From contig JBDUDK010000002.1 of the NCBI GenBank assembly GCA_040002995.1, positions 1 through 6,668 on the forward strand: a stretch of 6,668 nt of DNA, in the 5' to 3' direction. Under the pieces are notes generated by a model, which saw only the letters and a program-made list of their open reading frames with translations, did not search any database and had not been told where the DNA came from. The translations under genes and the position numbers were made by a program. The DNA comes from JBDUDK01 sp040002995. Its GTDB lineage: Bacteria; Actinomycetota; Acidimicrobiia; Acidimicrobiales; Ilumatobacteraceae. Shown piece after piece: positions 1 to 5,768 of this stretch (its first letter is position 1; every line of letters starts with the position of its first letter).

Positions 1-1083
1 GCCGACCAAGTGCGCACGATGGTTCGCGACGGCCTGCGCCGCACCGGCCAGGACGAAGTGAGCCTCACGTCGCTGTCGACGGCCGACTTCAGCGGAATCG
101 AACGAGTCGTGCACGACGCGGTGAACGATCCAACGATCTGCGGCGACGTCGCTGTCTCGCTGCCTTCGCTGCGGGTCGACGCGTTCACGGTCAACGTCGC
201 CGCGTCCTTGTCGAAAGGCCGGCGCACCGGTCTCACGTTTGCGCCTGAGGCCGGTTCGTGGCGGCTGCGCACCGTCATCAACAAGCTGATCACCGAAGAG
301 GACTTGTACGCGGCGGTGGAGTCGGCCTACAGCCAGGGCTGGAACCGCATGAAGCTCTATTTCCTCGTCGGTCTACCCACGGAGTCCGACGCCGACACGC
401 TTGGCATCGCCGAGCTGGCGAAGAACTGTGTCGAGATCGGCAAGCGCCACACGGGCCGCGCGTCGGTGACGGCGTCGGTCGGCGGATTCGTGCCGAAACC
501 GCACACGCCGTTTCAATGGTTCGGGCAGAACACCACCGCGGAGTTGAGCCGCAAGATCGGCATGCTCCGCGACACCACGAAGCGCATGGCCGGCGTCCAG
601 CTGAAATGGCACGACCCGAAGGCCACGCTGGCCGAGGGCATCGCGAGCCGAGGTGACCGCCGCGTTGGTCGGGTCATCGAGCACGTTTGGCGAGCCGGTG
701 GCACCTTCCAGGAGTGGAGCGAGTGCTTCTCGCTGAAGCTATGGGAAGAGGCCATGGCCGCGTCGGCGCTCTCGATCGACTGGTACGTGCATCGCCATCG
801 CGACGAATCCGAGCTGCTGCCGTGGGCCCATCTGTCGGCAGGACTCCATCCCGACTTCTTGTGGCTCGACTGGAAGTCGGCCCTCGCCGAGAGCGGACTC
901 GAAGATTGCCGCTGGACGCCGTGCTACGACTGCGGCGTGTGCACCGGGTACGGCATCGAGCACGTGGTCGCCTCGCCGACGCCCCCAGCCGGGGGCAGCC
1001 AGGGCACCGGCCAGGACCTTGGCCGTGGTGGCGACGTGCCCGTTCGCCTGCTCGTGCGGACCGCCGAGGCCGTGACGTCATGA
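1..1083 (+). CDS. TIGR03960-type radical SAM protein, C-terminal part (5'-truncated)
   Basis: The reading frame is open from base 1 and ends at TGA 1081-1083, leaving 360 visible residues. The GTG at 10 is internal, because the three codons before it continue the domain. The N-terminal part and the radical SAM CxxxCxxC cluster must lie upstream of the window. The visible part matches what I know of the TIGR03960 family (B12-binding radical SAM proteins): the second half of the SAM barrel with VSLPSLR, FAPEAG (fragment residues 80-85) and GLPTE (124-128), then VPKPHTPFQW (164-173), KWHDP (202-206) and EGIASRGDRR (from 212). A C-terminal cysteine cluster follows, C303, C308, C311 and C314 (Cx4CxxCxxC). 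The last ~40 residues are Gly/Pro/Ala-rich and look like a variable tail. The substrate is, to my knowledge, unknown. The overlap with the next gene suggests the two products act together. Family assignment is confident; function is not. Confidence 0.9.
   Translation, partial: ADQVRTMVRDGLRRTGQDEVSLTSLSTADFSGIERVVHDAVNDPTICGDVAVSLPSLRVDAFTVNVAASLSKGRRTGLTFAPEAGSWRLRTVINKLITEEDLYAAVESAYSQGWNRMKLYFLVGLPTESDADTLGIAELAKNCVEIGKRHTGRASVTASVGGFVPKPHTPFQWFGQNTTAELSRKIGMLRDTTKRMAGVQLKWHDPKATLAEGIASRGDRRVGRVIEHVWRAGGTFQEWSECFSLKLWEEAMAASALSIDWYVHRHRDESELLPWAHLSAGLHPDFLWLDWKSALAESGLEDCRWTPCYDCGVCTGYGIEHVVASPTPPAGGSQGTGQDLGRGGDVPVRLLVRTAEAVTS
981..996 (+). other. GC-only hairpin inside the radical SAM coding sequence
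   Basis: GCCCCC (981-986) and GGGGGC (991-996) form a perfect six-pair G-C stem around the four-base loop AGCC. The hairpin lies in frame just after the cysteine cluster and encodes part of the Pro/Gly tail, 83 bases before the next start codon. No T-run follows, so it does not look like an intrinsic terminator. It may be only a by-product of Pro/Gly codons in a high-GC genome. Confidence 0.4.
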
Positions 1084-1799
1084 GAGTTCGGGTCCGTTTC
1101 ACAAAGCTCGGCCAGATTCGCTGGATCGGCCACCGCGACGTGGCGCGCGTGTGGGAGCGCTCCCTACGACGGGCCGAGTTGCCCGTGGCCCGCACCGAGG
1201 GTTTTTCGCCGCGTCCCAAGATCAGTTTCGGTCTGGCCCTGTCGACGGGGCACGAGTCGCTCGGCGAGTACCTCGACATTGAGTTCCTCGACGATGACCC
1301 GTTCGCCGTCGGCGAACTGGCCGCGTTGCCCGGCCGTCTCAACGTCGCCTTGCCCGACGGCATGTCGGTGACGGCCGTCGCGGAGGTCGAGCCCCGATCT
1401 CCCTCGCTCCAAGAAGACGTCGTGGCCTGCCGCTGGGAGCTCATCGTCAGCGGCGTCGAGCTGTCGGCGGCGACCGACGGCGTGGCCGCCGCCCTGAGCG
1501 CCCCGAGCCTTGTCGTCACGCGTACACGCAAGGGTCACGATGTCACCGACGACATCCGCCCGGCCCTTGTCGATGCGCAGGTCTGCGGACCCGTCGACGG
1601 TGGCGTCCTCATCGTGGCCGAGCTGGCCACGCATCCCCGCAGCCTGCGTCCCGGCGAGTTCCTCAGCACCGTCTCACCCGATGCCGACGAACACCGTGTG
1701 CTGCGAACACACCAATGGATCGAGCGCGACGGCGCCCGCCGGGAACCCCTTCCGGCCGAGGCGACGACTGCGCCGCACGCGAGAGCGCGTGCGTCATGA
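1080..1799 (+). CDS. DUF2344 / TIGR03936 radical SAM-associated protein
   Basis: This 239-residue protein starts at ATG 1080-1082, which overlaps the TGA of the preceding gene in an ATGA arrangement typical of translational coupling. A GAGG (1066-1069) sits ten bases upstream as a possible ribosome binding site. The frame is open further upstream, but family members begin with MRxRVRF-like residues, exactly as here. Family hallmarks are FTKLGQIRWIGHRD (7-20), the ERSLRRAELPVA helix, EGFSPRPKISF (40-50), the EYLDIEF strand (63-69), TRTRKGHDVTDDIRP (147-161) and a closing RPGEFL...HQWIE section (190-215). The family is found beside, or fused to, TIGR03960 radical SAM proteins. Its biochemical role is, to my knowledge, unknown; binding RNA or a partner protein would be a guess. 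The last ~20 residues are Ala/Arg-rich and probably variable. Confidence 0.9.
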   Translation: MRVRVRFTKLGQIRWIGHRDVARVWERSLRRAELPVARTEGFSPRPKISFGLALSTGHESLGEYLDIEFLDDDPFAVGELAALPGRLNVALPDGMSVTAVAEVEPRSPSLQEDVVACRWELIVSGVELSAATDGVAAALSAPSLVVTRTRKGHDVTDDIRPALVDAQVCGPVDGGVLIVAELATHPRSLRPGEFLSTVSPDADEHRVLRTHQWIERDGARREPLPAEATTAPHARARAS

Positions 1800-1805
1800 G
1801 AAGGG
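1798..1805 (+). promoter_or_regulatory. ribosome binding site of the RNase E/G gene
   Basis: GAGAAGGG lies nine bases before the ATG at 1815 and shares its first two bases with the TGA stop of the DUF2344 gene (1797-1799). This strong purine tract supports the ATG 1815 start and fits translation continuing from the upstream gene. Confidence 0.65.
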
Positions 1806-1814
1806 ATCACCCCC

Positions 1815-3587
1815 ATGTCCGAGCTTTTTCCCGACGGCTTCCCCGTTCCCGCGGACGGTCAACCGGTCGCTGACGGCGCGGCCCCGCCGCGCACCCCCGC
1901 GAAGCGCCGTCGCGGCTCGCGGGGCGGGCGCAATCGCGTGGCCACGAACCGGCCTCGTCAAGTCGACGACGTAGAAGACGTAGAAGACGTCGAAGTCGAT
2001 GACGAGCAACCTGAGTTACCCGAGCGTCCGATCGAGGGCAGGATCCAGGACCCGGTCGTCGCGGAGCAGGCTCTGGTGCGCAAGCCCCAGATCGGTGACA
2101 GCCGCCCCGCCCCGGGGGCCGCCCCGCCCAAACCGTCGATGAACGGCGAAGCGCGCACGGGTCCGTCCACCGCCAAGAAGCGTCGCCGTCGCGGCGGCCG
2201 GGGACGCACCGGGTCGAAGGCGATCGAATCGCTCCGCGACGACGAGCCCATCGAGCTCGACGACGACGTCCGTGCCCGGCGCAGAGGGCGTGAGCGTAAC
2301 GGTCGCCCCGTCGGCCGCTATCTGATGAGCGTCCACGTCCGGCCCGAGCTCACCCAGATCGCCGTGCTCGAAGGGCGCTCACTCATCGAGCACTACGTGA
2401 GCCGCCCGGCCGACGACGCCGGCCAGATCCACGGCAACATCTACCTGGGCAAGGTCCAGAACGTGCTGCCGGGCATGGAGGCCGCGTTCGTCGACATCGG
2501 CACGCCGAAGAACGCCGTGCTGTACCGCGGCGACGTTCAGTACGACGCCGAGGACATTCTCGAAAAGGGAACGAACGCCCGCATCGAGGAGATTCTTCGG
2601 CCGAAGCAGACGATCGTATGTCAGGTCACGAAGAACCCGATCGGGGCCAAGGGGGCTCGGCTCACGCAAGAGGTGTCGTTGCCGGGCCGCTTCGTGGTCC
2701 TCATCCCCAACTCACGCACGTTCGGTATCTCCAAGCGTCTGCCCGACAACGAGCGCAAGCGGCTGCGGACGATCCTCGATCGAGTCAAGCCCGATGAGCA
2801 CGGCGTGATCGTGCGCACTGCAGCCGAAGGGGTCGTCGCCGAGGAGCTCGAGCGCGACGTGCAGCGGCTGCTTCGGCAGTGGGCCCAGATCGATGCCCTC
2901 GCCAAGCGCTCGCAAGCGCCGAAGTTGCTCTACCGCGAACCGGGTATGGCCGTGCGGGTCATACGCGAGGAGTTCAACAAGGAATACCGCGGCATCGTGA
3001 TCGACGACCAAGCTCTTTACGAGGACGTGCGCGAGTACGTGGCGTCGATCAGTCCCGAGCTCGCCGACCGGGTCGAGTACTACGACCCGGAAGCGGTGGG
3101 CCTGGCCCTCTTCGAGCGTCACCATGTGCACGAGCAGGTGCACAAGGCGCTCGATCGCAAGGTCTGGCTTCCGTCAGGTGGTTCGTTGATCATCGATCAC
3201 ACCGAAGCGCTCACCGTGGTCGACGTGAACACCGGCAAGAACGTGGGCAGCACCAACCTCGAAGAGACCGTGTTTCGCAACAATCTTGAAGCGGCCGACG
3301 AAATCGCGCGGCAGCTGCGCCTGCGCGATATCGGCGGGATCATCGTCATTGACTTCATCGATATGGAGATCAAGGACAACCGCCAGAAGGTGATGACCAC
3401 CTTCCGAGATGCGCTCGCCCGCGACAAGACGCGCACGCAGGTCTTCGACATCTCCGAGCTGGGACTCGTGGAAATGACCCGCAAGCGCATCGGCGAGGGG
3501 TTGCTCACGAGCTTCGCCACGCTGTGCCCCATGTGCGACGGGCGTGGCGTCAAAGTCGACTGGGACATGATCGAGGGTCGCGACTGA
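1815..3587 (+). CDS. rne: ribonuclease E/G family endoribonuclease
   Basis: This 590-residue single-strand endoribonuclease should act in mRNA decay and in rRNA and tRNA processing. Residues 1-170 are a low-complexity, probably disordered extension with basic patches (about 30-41, 121-131, 153-164) alternating with acidic stretches (51-64, 142-151). The catalytic core begins near M171. An S1-type RNA-binding segment starts at G207 (GNIYLGKV). The 5'-sensor pair is R334-T335 in VRTAAEG, matching E. coli R169-T170. The Mg-binding aspartates are D470 (VVDVNT) and D513 (IDFID), 43 residues apart like E. coli D303 and D346. The zinc-link motif CPMC has C571 and C574. The protein ends only 16 residues after the second cysteine, so it lacks the long C-terminal scaffold of E. 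coli RNase E and resembles RNase G at that end. The start is fixed by the strong site at 1798-1805. Whether to call it rne or rng is a matter of convention. Confidence 0.95.
   Translation: MSELFPDGFPVPADGQPVADGAAPPRTPAKRRRGSRGGRNRVATNRPRQVDDVEDVEDVEVDDEQPELPERPIEGRIQDPVVAEQALVRKPQIGDSRPAPGAAPPKPSMNGEARTGPSTAKKRRRRGGRGRTGSKAIESLRDDEPIELDDDVRARRRGRERNGRPVGRYLMSVHVRPELTQIAVLEGRSLIEHYVSRPADDAGQIHGNIYLGKVQNVLPGMEAAFVDIGTPKNAVLYRGDVQYDAEDILEKGTNARIEEILRPKQTIVCQVTKNPIGAKGARLTQEVSLPGRFVVLIPNSRTFGISKRLPDNERKRLRTILDRVKPDEHGVIVRTAAEGVVAEELERDVQRLLRQWAQIDALAKRSQAPKLLYREPGMAVRVIREEFNKEYRGIVIDDQALYEDVREYVASISPELADRVEYYDPEAVGLALFERHHVHEQVHKALDRKVWLPSGGSLIIDHTEALTVVDVNTGKNVGSTNLEETVFRNNLEAADEIARQLRLRDIGGIIVIDFIDMEIKDNRQKVMTTFRDALARDKTRTQVFDISELGLVEMTRKRIGEGLLTSFATLCPMCDGRGVKVDWDMIEGRD
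1968..1994 (+). repeat. nine-base tandem repeat encoding an acidic Asp-Val-Glu tract
   Basis: GACGTAGAA occurs twice (1968-1976, 1977-1985), followed by a third copy with one change, GACGTCGAA (1986-1994). In frame it encodes three Asp-Val-Glu units (residues 52-60) in the disordered N-terminus of the ribonuclease. The low-GC GTA and GAA codons stand out from the surrounding sequence and suggest recent slippage or duplication. Confidence 0.8.
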
Positions 3588-3593
3588 CCGGCT

Positions 3594-3623
3594 TTGGGGC
3601 GGGCCGGAACCGTCGGTTACAGT
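3594..3623 (+). promoter_or_regulatory. candidate promoter for rplU-rpmA
   Basis: TTGGGG (3594-3599) could be a -35 element and TACAGT (3618-3623) fits the actinobacterial TANNNT -10 pattern, with an 18-base spacer. Transcription would be expected to start around 3629-3633, at or just before the rplU ATG at 3633. That would give a leaderless or near-leaderless mRNA, which suits the poor Shine-Dalgarno signal there. The spacer holds the palindrome AACCG-T-CGGTT (3608-3618), which overlaps the first base of the -10 element. This is inferred from sequence only. Confidence 0.45.
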
Positions 3624-3632
3624 CGACGGGCT

Positions 3633-3944
3633 ATGTATGCAGTGATCGCCACCGGTGGGAAGCAGGAACGCGTCGAGGCTGGGCAACGCCTCAATGTCGA
3701 ACTCCTGAATGGCGACGACGGCGCCCAAGTGTCGCTGCGCCCGGTCCTCCTGGTCGATGACGGCCACATCTTGGCTACCCCGTCCCAGCTCGAGGGGGCC
3801 ATCGTCTCGGCCCGGATCGTGGGCCGGGCCAAGGGTCCCAAGATCAACGGCTTCACCTATAAATCCAAGACCAACCAGCGGCGCCGGTACGGCCATCGCC
3901 AGCACTACACGGTCATCGAGATCACCTCGATCACGAAAGGCTGA
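3633..3944 (+). CDS. rplU: 50S ribosomal protein L21
   Basis: This 103-residue protein has the same length as E. coli L21, a 23S rRNA-binding protein of the large subunit. It opens with the characteristic MYAVIATGGKQ and ends with the conserved basic signature KSKTNQRRRYGHRQ, followed by the YTVIEITSI strand. The ATG at 3633 was chosen because L21 proteins begin MYAVI. An in-frame TTG at 3594 would add 13 non-conserved residues. No good ribosome binding site precedes the ATG (only GACGGG close by), consistent with the near-leaderless promoter proposed above or with read-through from the ribonuclease gene 45 bases upstream. rpmA follows after four bases, the usual arrangement. Confidence 0.97.
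   Translation: MYAVIATGGKQERVEAGQRLNVELLNGDDGAQVSLRPVLLVDDGHILATPSQLEGAIVSARIVGRAKGPKINGFTYKSKTNQRRRYGHRQHYTVIEITSITKG
3935..3940 (+). promoter_or_regulatory. ribosome binding site of rpmA
   Basis: GAAAGG lies eight bases before the rpmA ATG, inside the last codons of rplU. A second purine stretch, GAGGA (3943-3947), is only one base from the start and is probably too close. Its position inside rplU implies that the two ribosomal genes are translated from one mRNA. Confidence 0.55.
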
Positions 3945-3948
3945 GGAC

Positions 3949-4203
3949 ATGTCGAAGACCAAGGGCGGCGGTTCCACCCGAAACGGGCGCGACTCCAACG
4001 CGCAGCGCCTCGGCGTGAAGGTGTTCGACGGTACGGCAGTGCGATCCGGCGCCATCATCGTGCGCCAGCGTGGCACCCGGATCCACCCCGGCGTCAACGT
4101 CGGTAAGGGTGGCGACGACACTCTCTTCGCCACCGCTGACGGCACCGTGAAGTTCGGCGCGCGCAAGGGCCGCAAGCTCGTCGACGTGAACCCGCCCGCG
4201 TAG
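3949..4203 (+). CDS. rpmA: 50S ribosomal protein L27
   Basis: This 84-residue protein matches L27 throughout: GGGSTRNGRDSNAQRLGVK near the N-terminus, then IIVRQRGTRIHPG and VGKGGDDTLFATADG, and a basic C-terminus. In the ribosome the flexible N-terminus of L27 reaches the peptidyl-transferase centre. Here it reads MSKTKGGG instead of the common MAHKKGGG type. There is no long N-terminal extension of the kind cleaved by the Prp protease in Firmicutes. The gene starts four bases after rplU and its stop (TAG 4201-4203) is three bases from the end of the opposing gene, so no obgE follows on this strand. Confidence 0.97.
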   Translation: MSKTKGGGSTRNGRDSNAQRLGVKVFDGTAVRSGAIIVRQRGTRIHPGVNVGKGGDDTLFATADGTVKFGARKGRKLVDVNPPA

Positions 4204-4206
4204 CGG

Positions 4207-5721
4207 TCAATCGGCCGTCGGCGGAGCCGGCTGCAAGCGGTGGAGCACCACCACCTGGCCGTCGTCCATGATCGTCTCGAACGCGCCGCTCCCTCGTATC
4301 TCGGCGAAGAGAGCCGCGTCCTCGACTCCGAGAGTGCCCAGGTCGATGGCGAGGAAATCGACGCGATGCGGATCACGGTTGTTCTCTCCGTTGTTGCCCC
4401 AGTTCGTGGCGCGCCACGGCGTGGGGAAGCTGTAGATCTCCCACCGCTCCGCGAGATGGGGCACGAGGTTGTATGACGCGGCTACCGACGCGTCCGGCGG
4501 TATCAAGCCGACGGCGGCGTCGAGTGACCGCTGGTTGAGGTTAGGCACCAGTGGCCAGGCGCCTTGCGCGTACTGCTCGCTGACCGGCGAGTTGCCCCAG
4601 CGCACGATCGTGAACGCCGACGCCCCGACGATCGCCACCGCCACCATCCGGCGCCAACTTCGCCGTCGGAGAAACGCCACGCCCTCGACCATTCCGATGG
4701 TCATCGAGAGGACGGGCAGCGCCGCGTAGTGATACTGCGTGCTCCACGTGAAGTTGTAGGGGGTGAGCAGGTTCGCCATCATTTGCGGAAGCCCGATCAG
4801 CCACGCGACCGGTGCGAGCAGAGGCGTGAACGCATAAGGGGCGGCGAGGTCGCGGACATAGCCGACGGCGTTGGCGTGACCGAGCTGGCGAATCGCCGAC
4901 GTAGGGTGGGCCGCGACGTGGAAGAGCACGCTGGTCGCGGAGTGCCCGAGCGGTCCGTAAAGGGCGCCCTCATAGAACGCTCCTCCTGGGTTGAAGATTG
5001 GGATCACGACCTTCGTCGAGATAAGGAACCAACCGACGCCGCTCGTGAACGTCAGGAGTCCGGCGCGTCGTTGTCCTTTGAGCGCAAAGAAGAGGCCGAG
5101 CCCAGCCACGGCGAGGGCCACGTCTTCCTTCCAGATGATTGCGAGCAGGCACCACAGCGCGAACCGACCCCAACGACGATCAAGCCCGGCGACGTAGGCC
5201 GCCAACAGAGGGGCAATCGCCAGCACCTCGGGGTGGAACAGCTCATTGTTCAACCACCCGAGCGAAAAGTGCCCGAGGTAGGCGAGCGCAAGGACCAGCG
5301 CCAACCATCGGGAGCCGAGCCGGCGCCGCGCCGCCGCCTCGACCGCGAACGCGCCGGCACCGAGGGCGGCGACCTGGAGCAAATTCAAAAACGCGGGGCC
5401 CGCTCCAAACCATGAGAAGGGCGCGAGCAACCAGAAGCCGGGCTGCACGTGATGGCCGAATATCGGCAGCCCACGCTCGCTCAGGAACTGTCCGCCATGG
5501 GCGGAGACCCACAGCGATTGGGTGTAGACCCCCATATCGAAGTCGAGGCTGCGGAAGCGTTGATGTTGCAGGAGCACGAGCCGCCACCACACCAGACACC
5601 ACACGGTGACCGCGGCCGAAAGCAGCATCGGAATGCGAGTCACGACGCGCGCCGCAGTGTCGTCTTGGGTTATAGGGGGCGCGTCGACTGTCGTGGCGGG
5701 AACCGTCACGACGCTCGTCAT
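4207..5721 (-). CDS. DUF2079 polytopic membrane protein
   Basis: This 504-residue integral membrane protein resembles DUF2079 (PF09852), a family of unknown function sometimes compared with GT-C glycosyltransferases. After a ~30-residue hydrophilic N-terminus I count about nine hydrophobic segments, roughly at 32-52, 93-130 (one or two helices), 137-155, 163-180, 186-213, 220-241, 293-318, 330-350 and 358-374. Family-like motifs are LDFDMGVYTQSLW (59-71), FGHHVQP (88-94), NELFHPE (159-165) and WKED (197-200); these polar and charged residues beside membrane segments could form an active site. A soluble C-terminal part (about 378-504) carries DAAVGLIPPDASVAAS and PHLAERWEIYSFP. The start is constrained by an in-frame TGA two codons before the ATG at 5721. 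No convincing ribosome binding site is visible. The gene follows the HD phosphohydrolase gene after 47 bases. Transport or sugar-transfer activity is only inference. Confidence 0.88.
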   Translation of the reverse strand: MTSVVTVPATTVDAPPITQDDTAARVVTRIPMLLSAAVTVWCLVWWRLVLLQHQRFRSLDFDMGVYTQSLWVSAHGGQFLSERGLPIFGHHVQPGFWLLAPFSWFGAGPAFLNLLQVAALGAGAFAVEAAARRRLGSRWLALVLALAYLGHFSLGWLNNELFHPEVLAIAPLLAAYVAGLDRRWGRFALWCLLAIIWKEDVALAVAGLGLFFALKGQRRAGLLTFTSGVGWFLISTKVVIPIFNPGGAFYEGALYGPLGHSATSVLFHVAAHPTSAIRQLGHANAVGYVRDLAAPYAFTPLLAPVAWLIGLPQMMANLLTPYNFTWSTQYHYAALPVLSMTIGMVEGVAFLRRRSWRRMVAVAIVGASAFTIVRWGNSPVSEQYAQGAWPLVPNLNQRSLDAAVGLIPPDASVAASYNLVPHLAERWEIYSFPTPWRATNWGNNGENNRDPHRVDFLAIDLGTLGVEDAALFAEIRGSGAFETIMDDGQVVVLHRLQPAPPTAD

Positions 5722-5768
5722 GGATCATCGTCGGTTCGCGGCCGTGGTTGATTGAGCCGACCAGGGCT

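Noticed and set aside
674..1531. 285-codon open frame on the minus strand opposite the radical SAM and DUF2344 genes
   Set aside because: Its product is Arg/Ser/Thr-rich low-complexity translation typical of an antisense shadow, and both sense genes are well supported.
1510..1974. 154-codon plus-strand frame overlapping the end of the DUF2344 gene and the start of the ribonuclease gene
   Set aside because: It is out of frame with both genes, Ser/Arg/Pro-rich, and matches nothing I recognise.
3588..3607. CCGGC...GCCGG stem between the ribonuclease gene and rplU as a terminator or L21 leader
   Set aside because: It has only five pairs with a ten-base loop and no T-run, and the 45-base gap is too short to hold a known-type L21 leader. 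It overlaps the candidate promoter.
3594..3632. Upstream in-frame TTG start for L21
   Set aside because: It would add 13 residues not found in L21 proteins, which begin MYAVI as at 3633, and it would overlap the proposed -35 element.
4217..4231. Hairpin GTCGGC-GGA-GCCGGC just after rpmA as an intrinsic terminator
   Set aside because: The six-pair stem includes a G-T pair, has a three-base loop and is not followed by a T-run. Such short GC stems are common in this sequence.
3174..4376. 400-codon open frame on the minus strand across the ribonuclease 3' end, rplU, rpmA and the end of the DUF2079 gene
   Set aside because: It is antisense to three strongly recognised genes and overlaps a fourth, and its translation shows no family pattern. 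Long stop-free antisense frames are expected in GC-rich coding DNA.
4564..5415. 283-codon open frame on the plus strand inside the DUF2079 gene
   Set aside because: Its translation is dominated by Arg, Glu and Gly with no recognisable motif, while the opposite strand encodes coherent membrane segments and family motifs.
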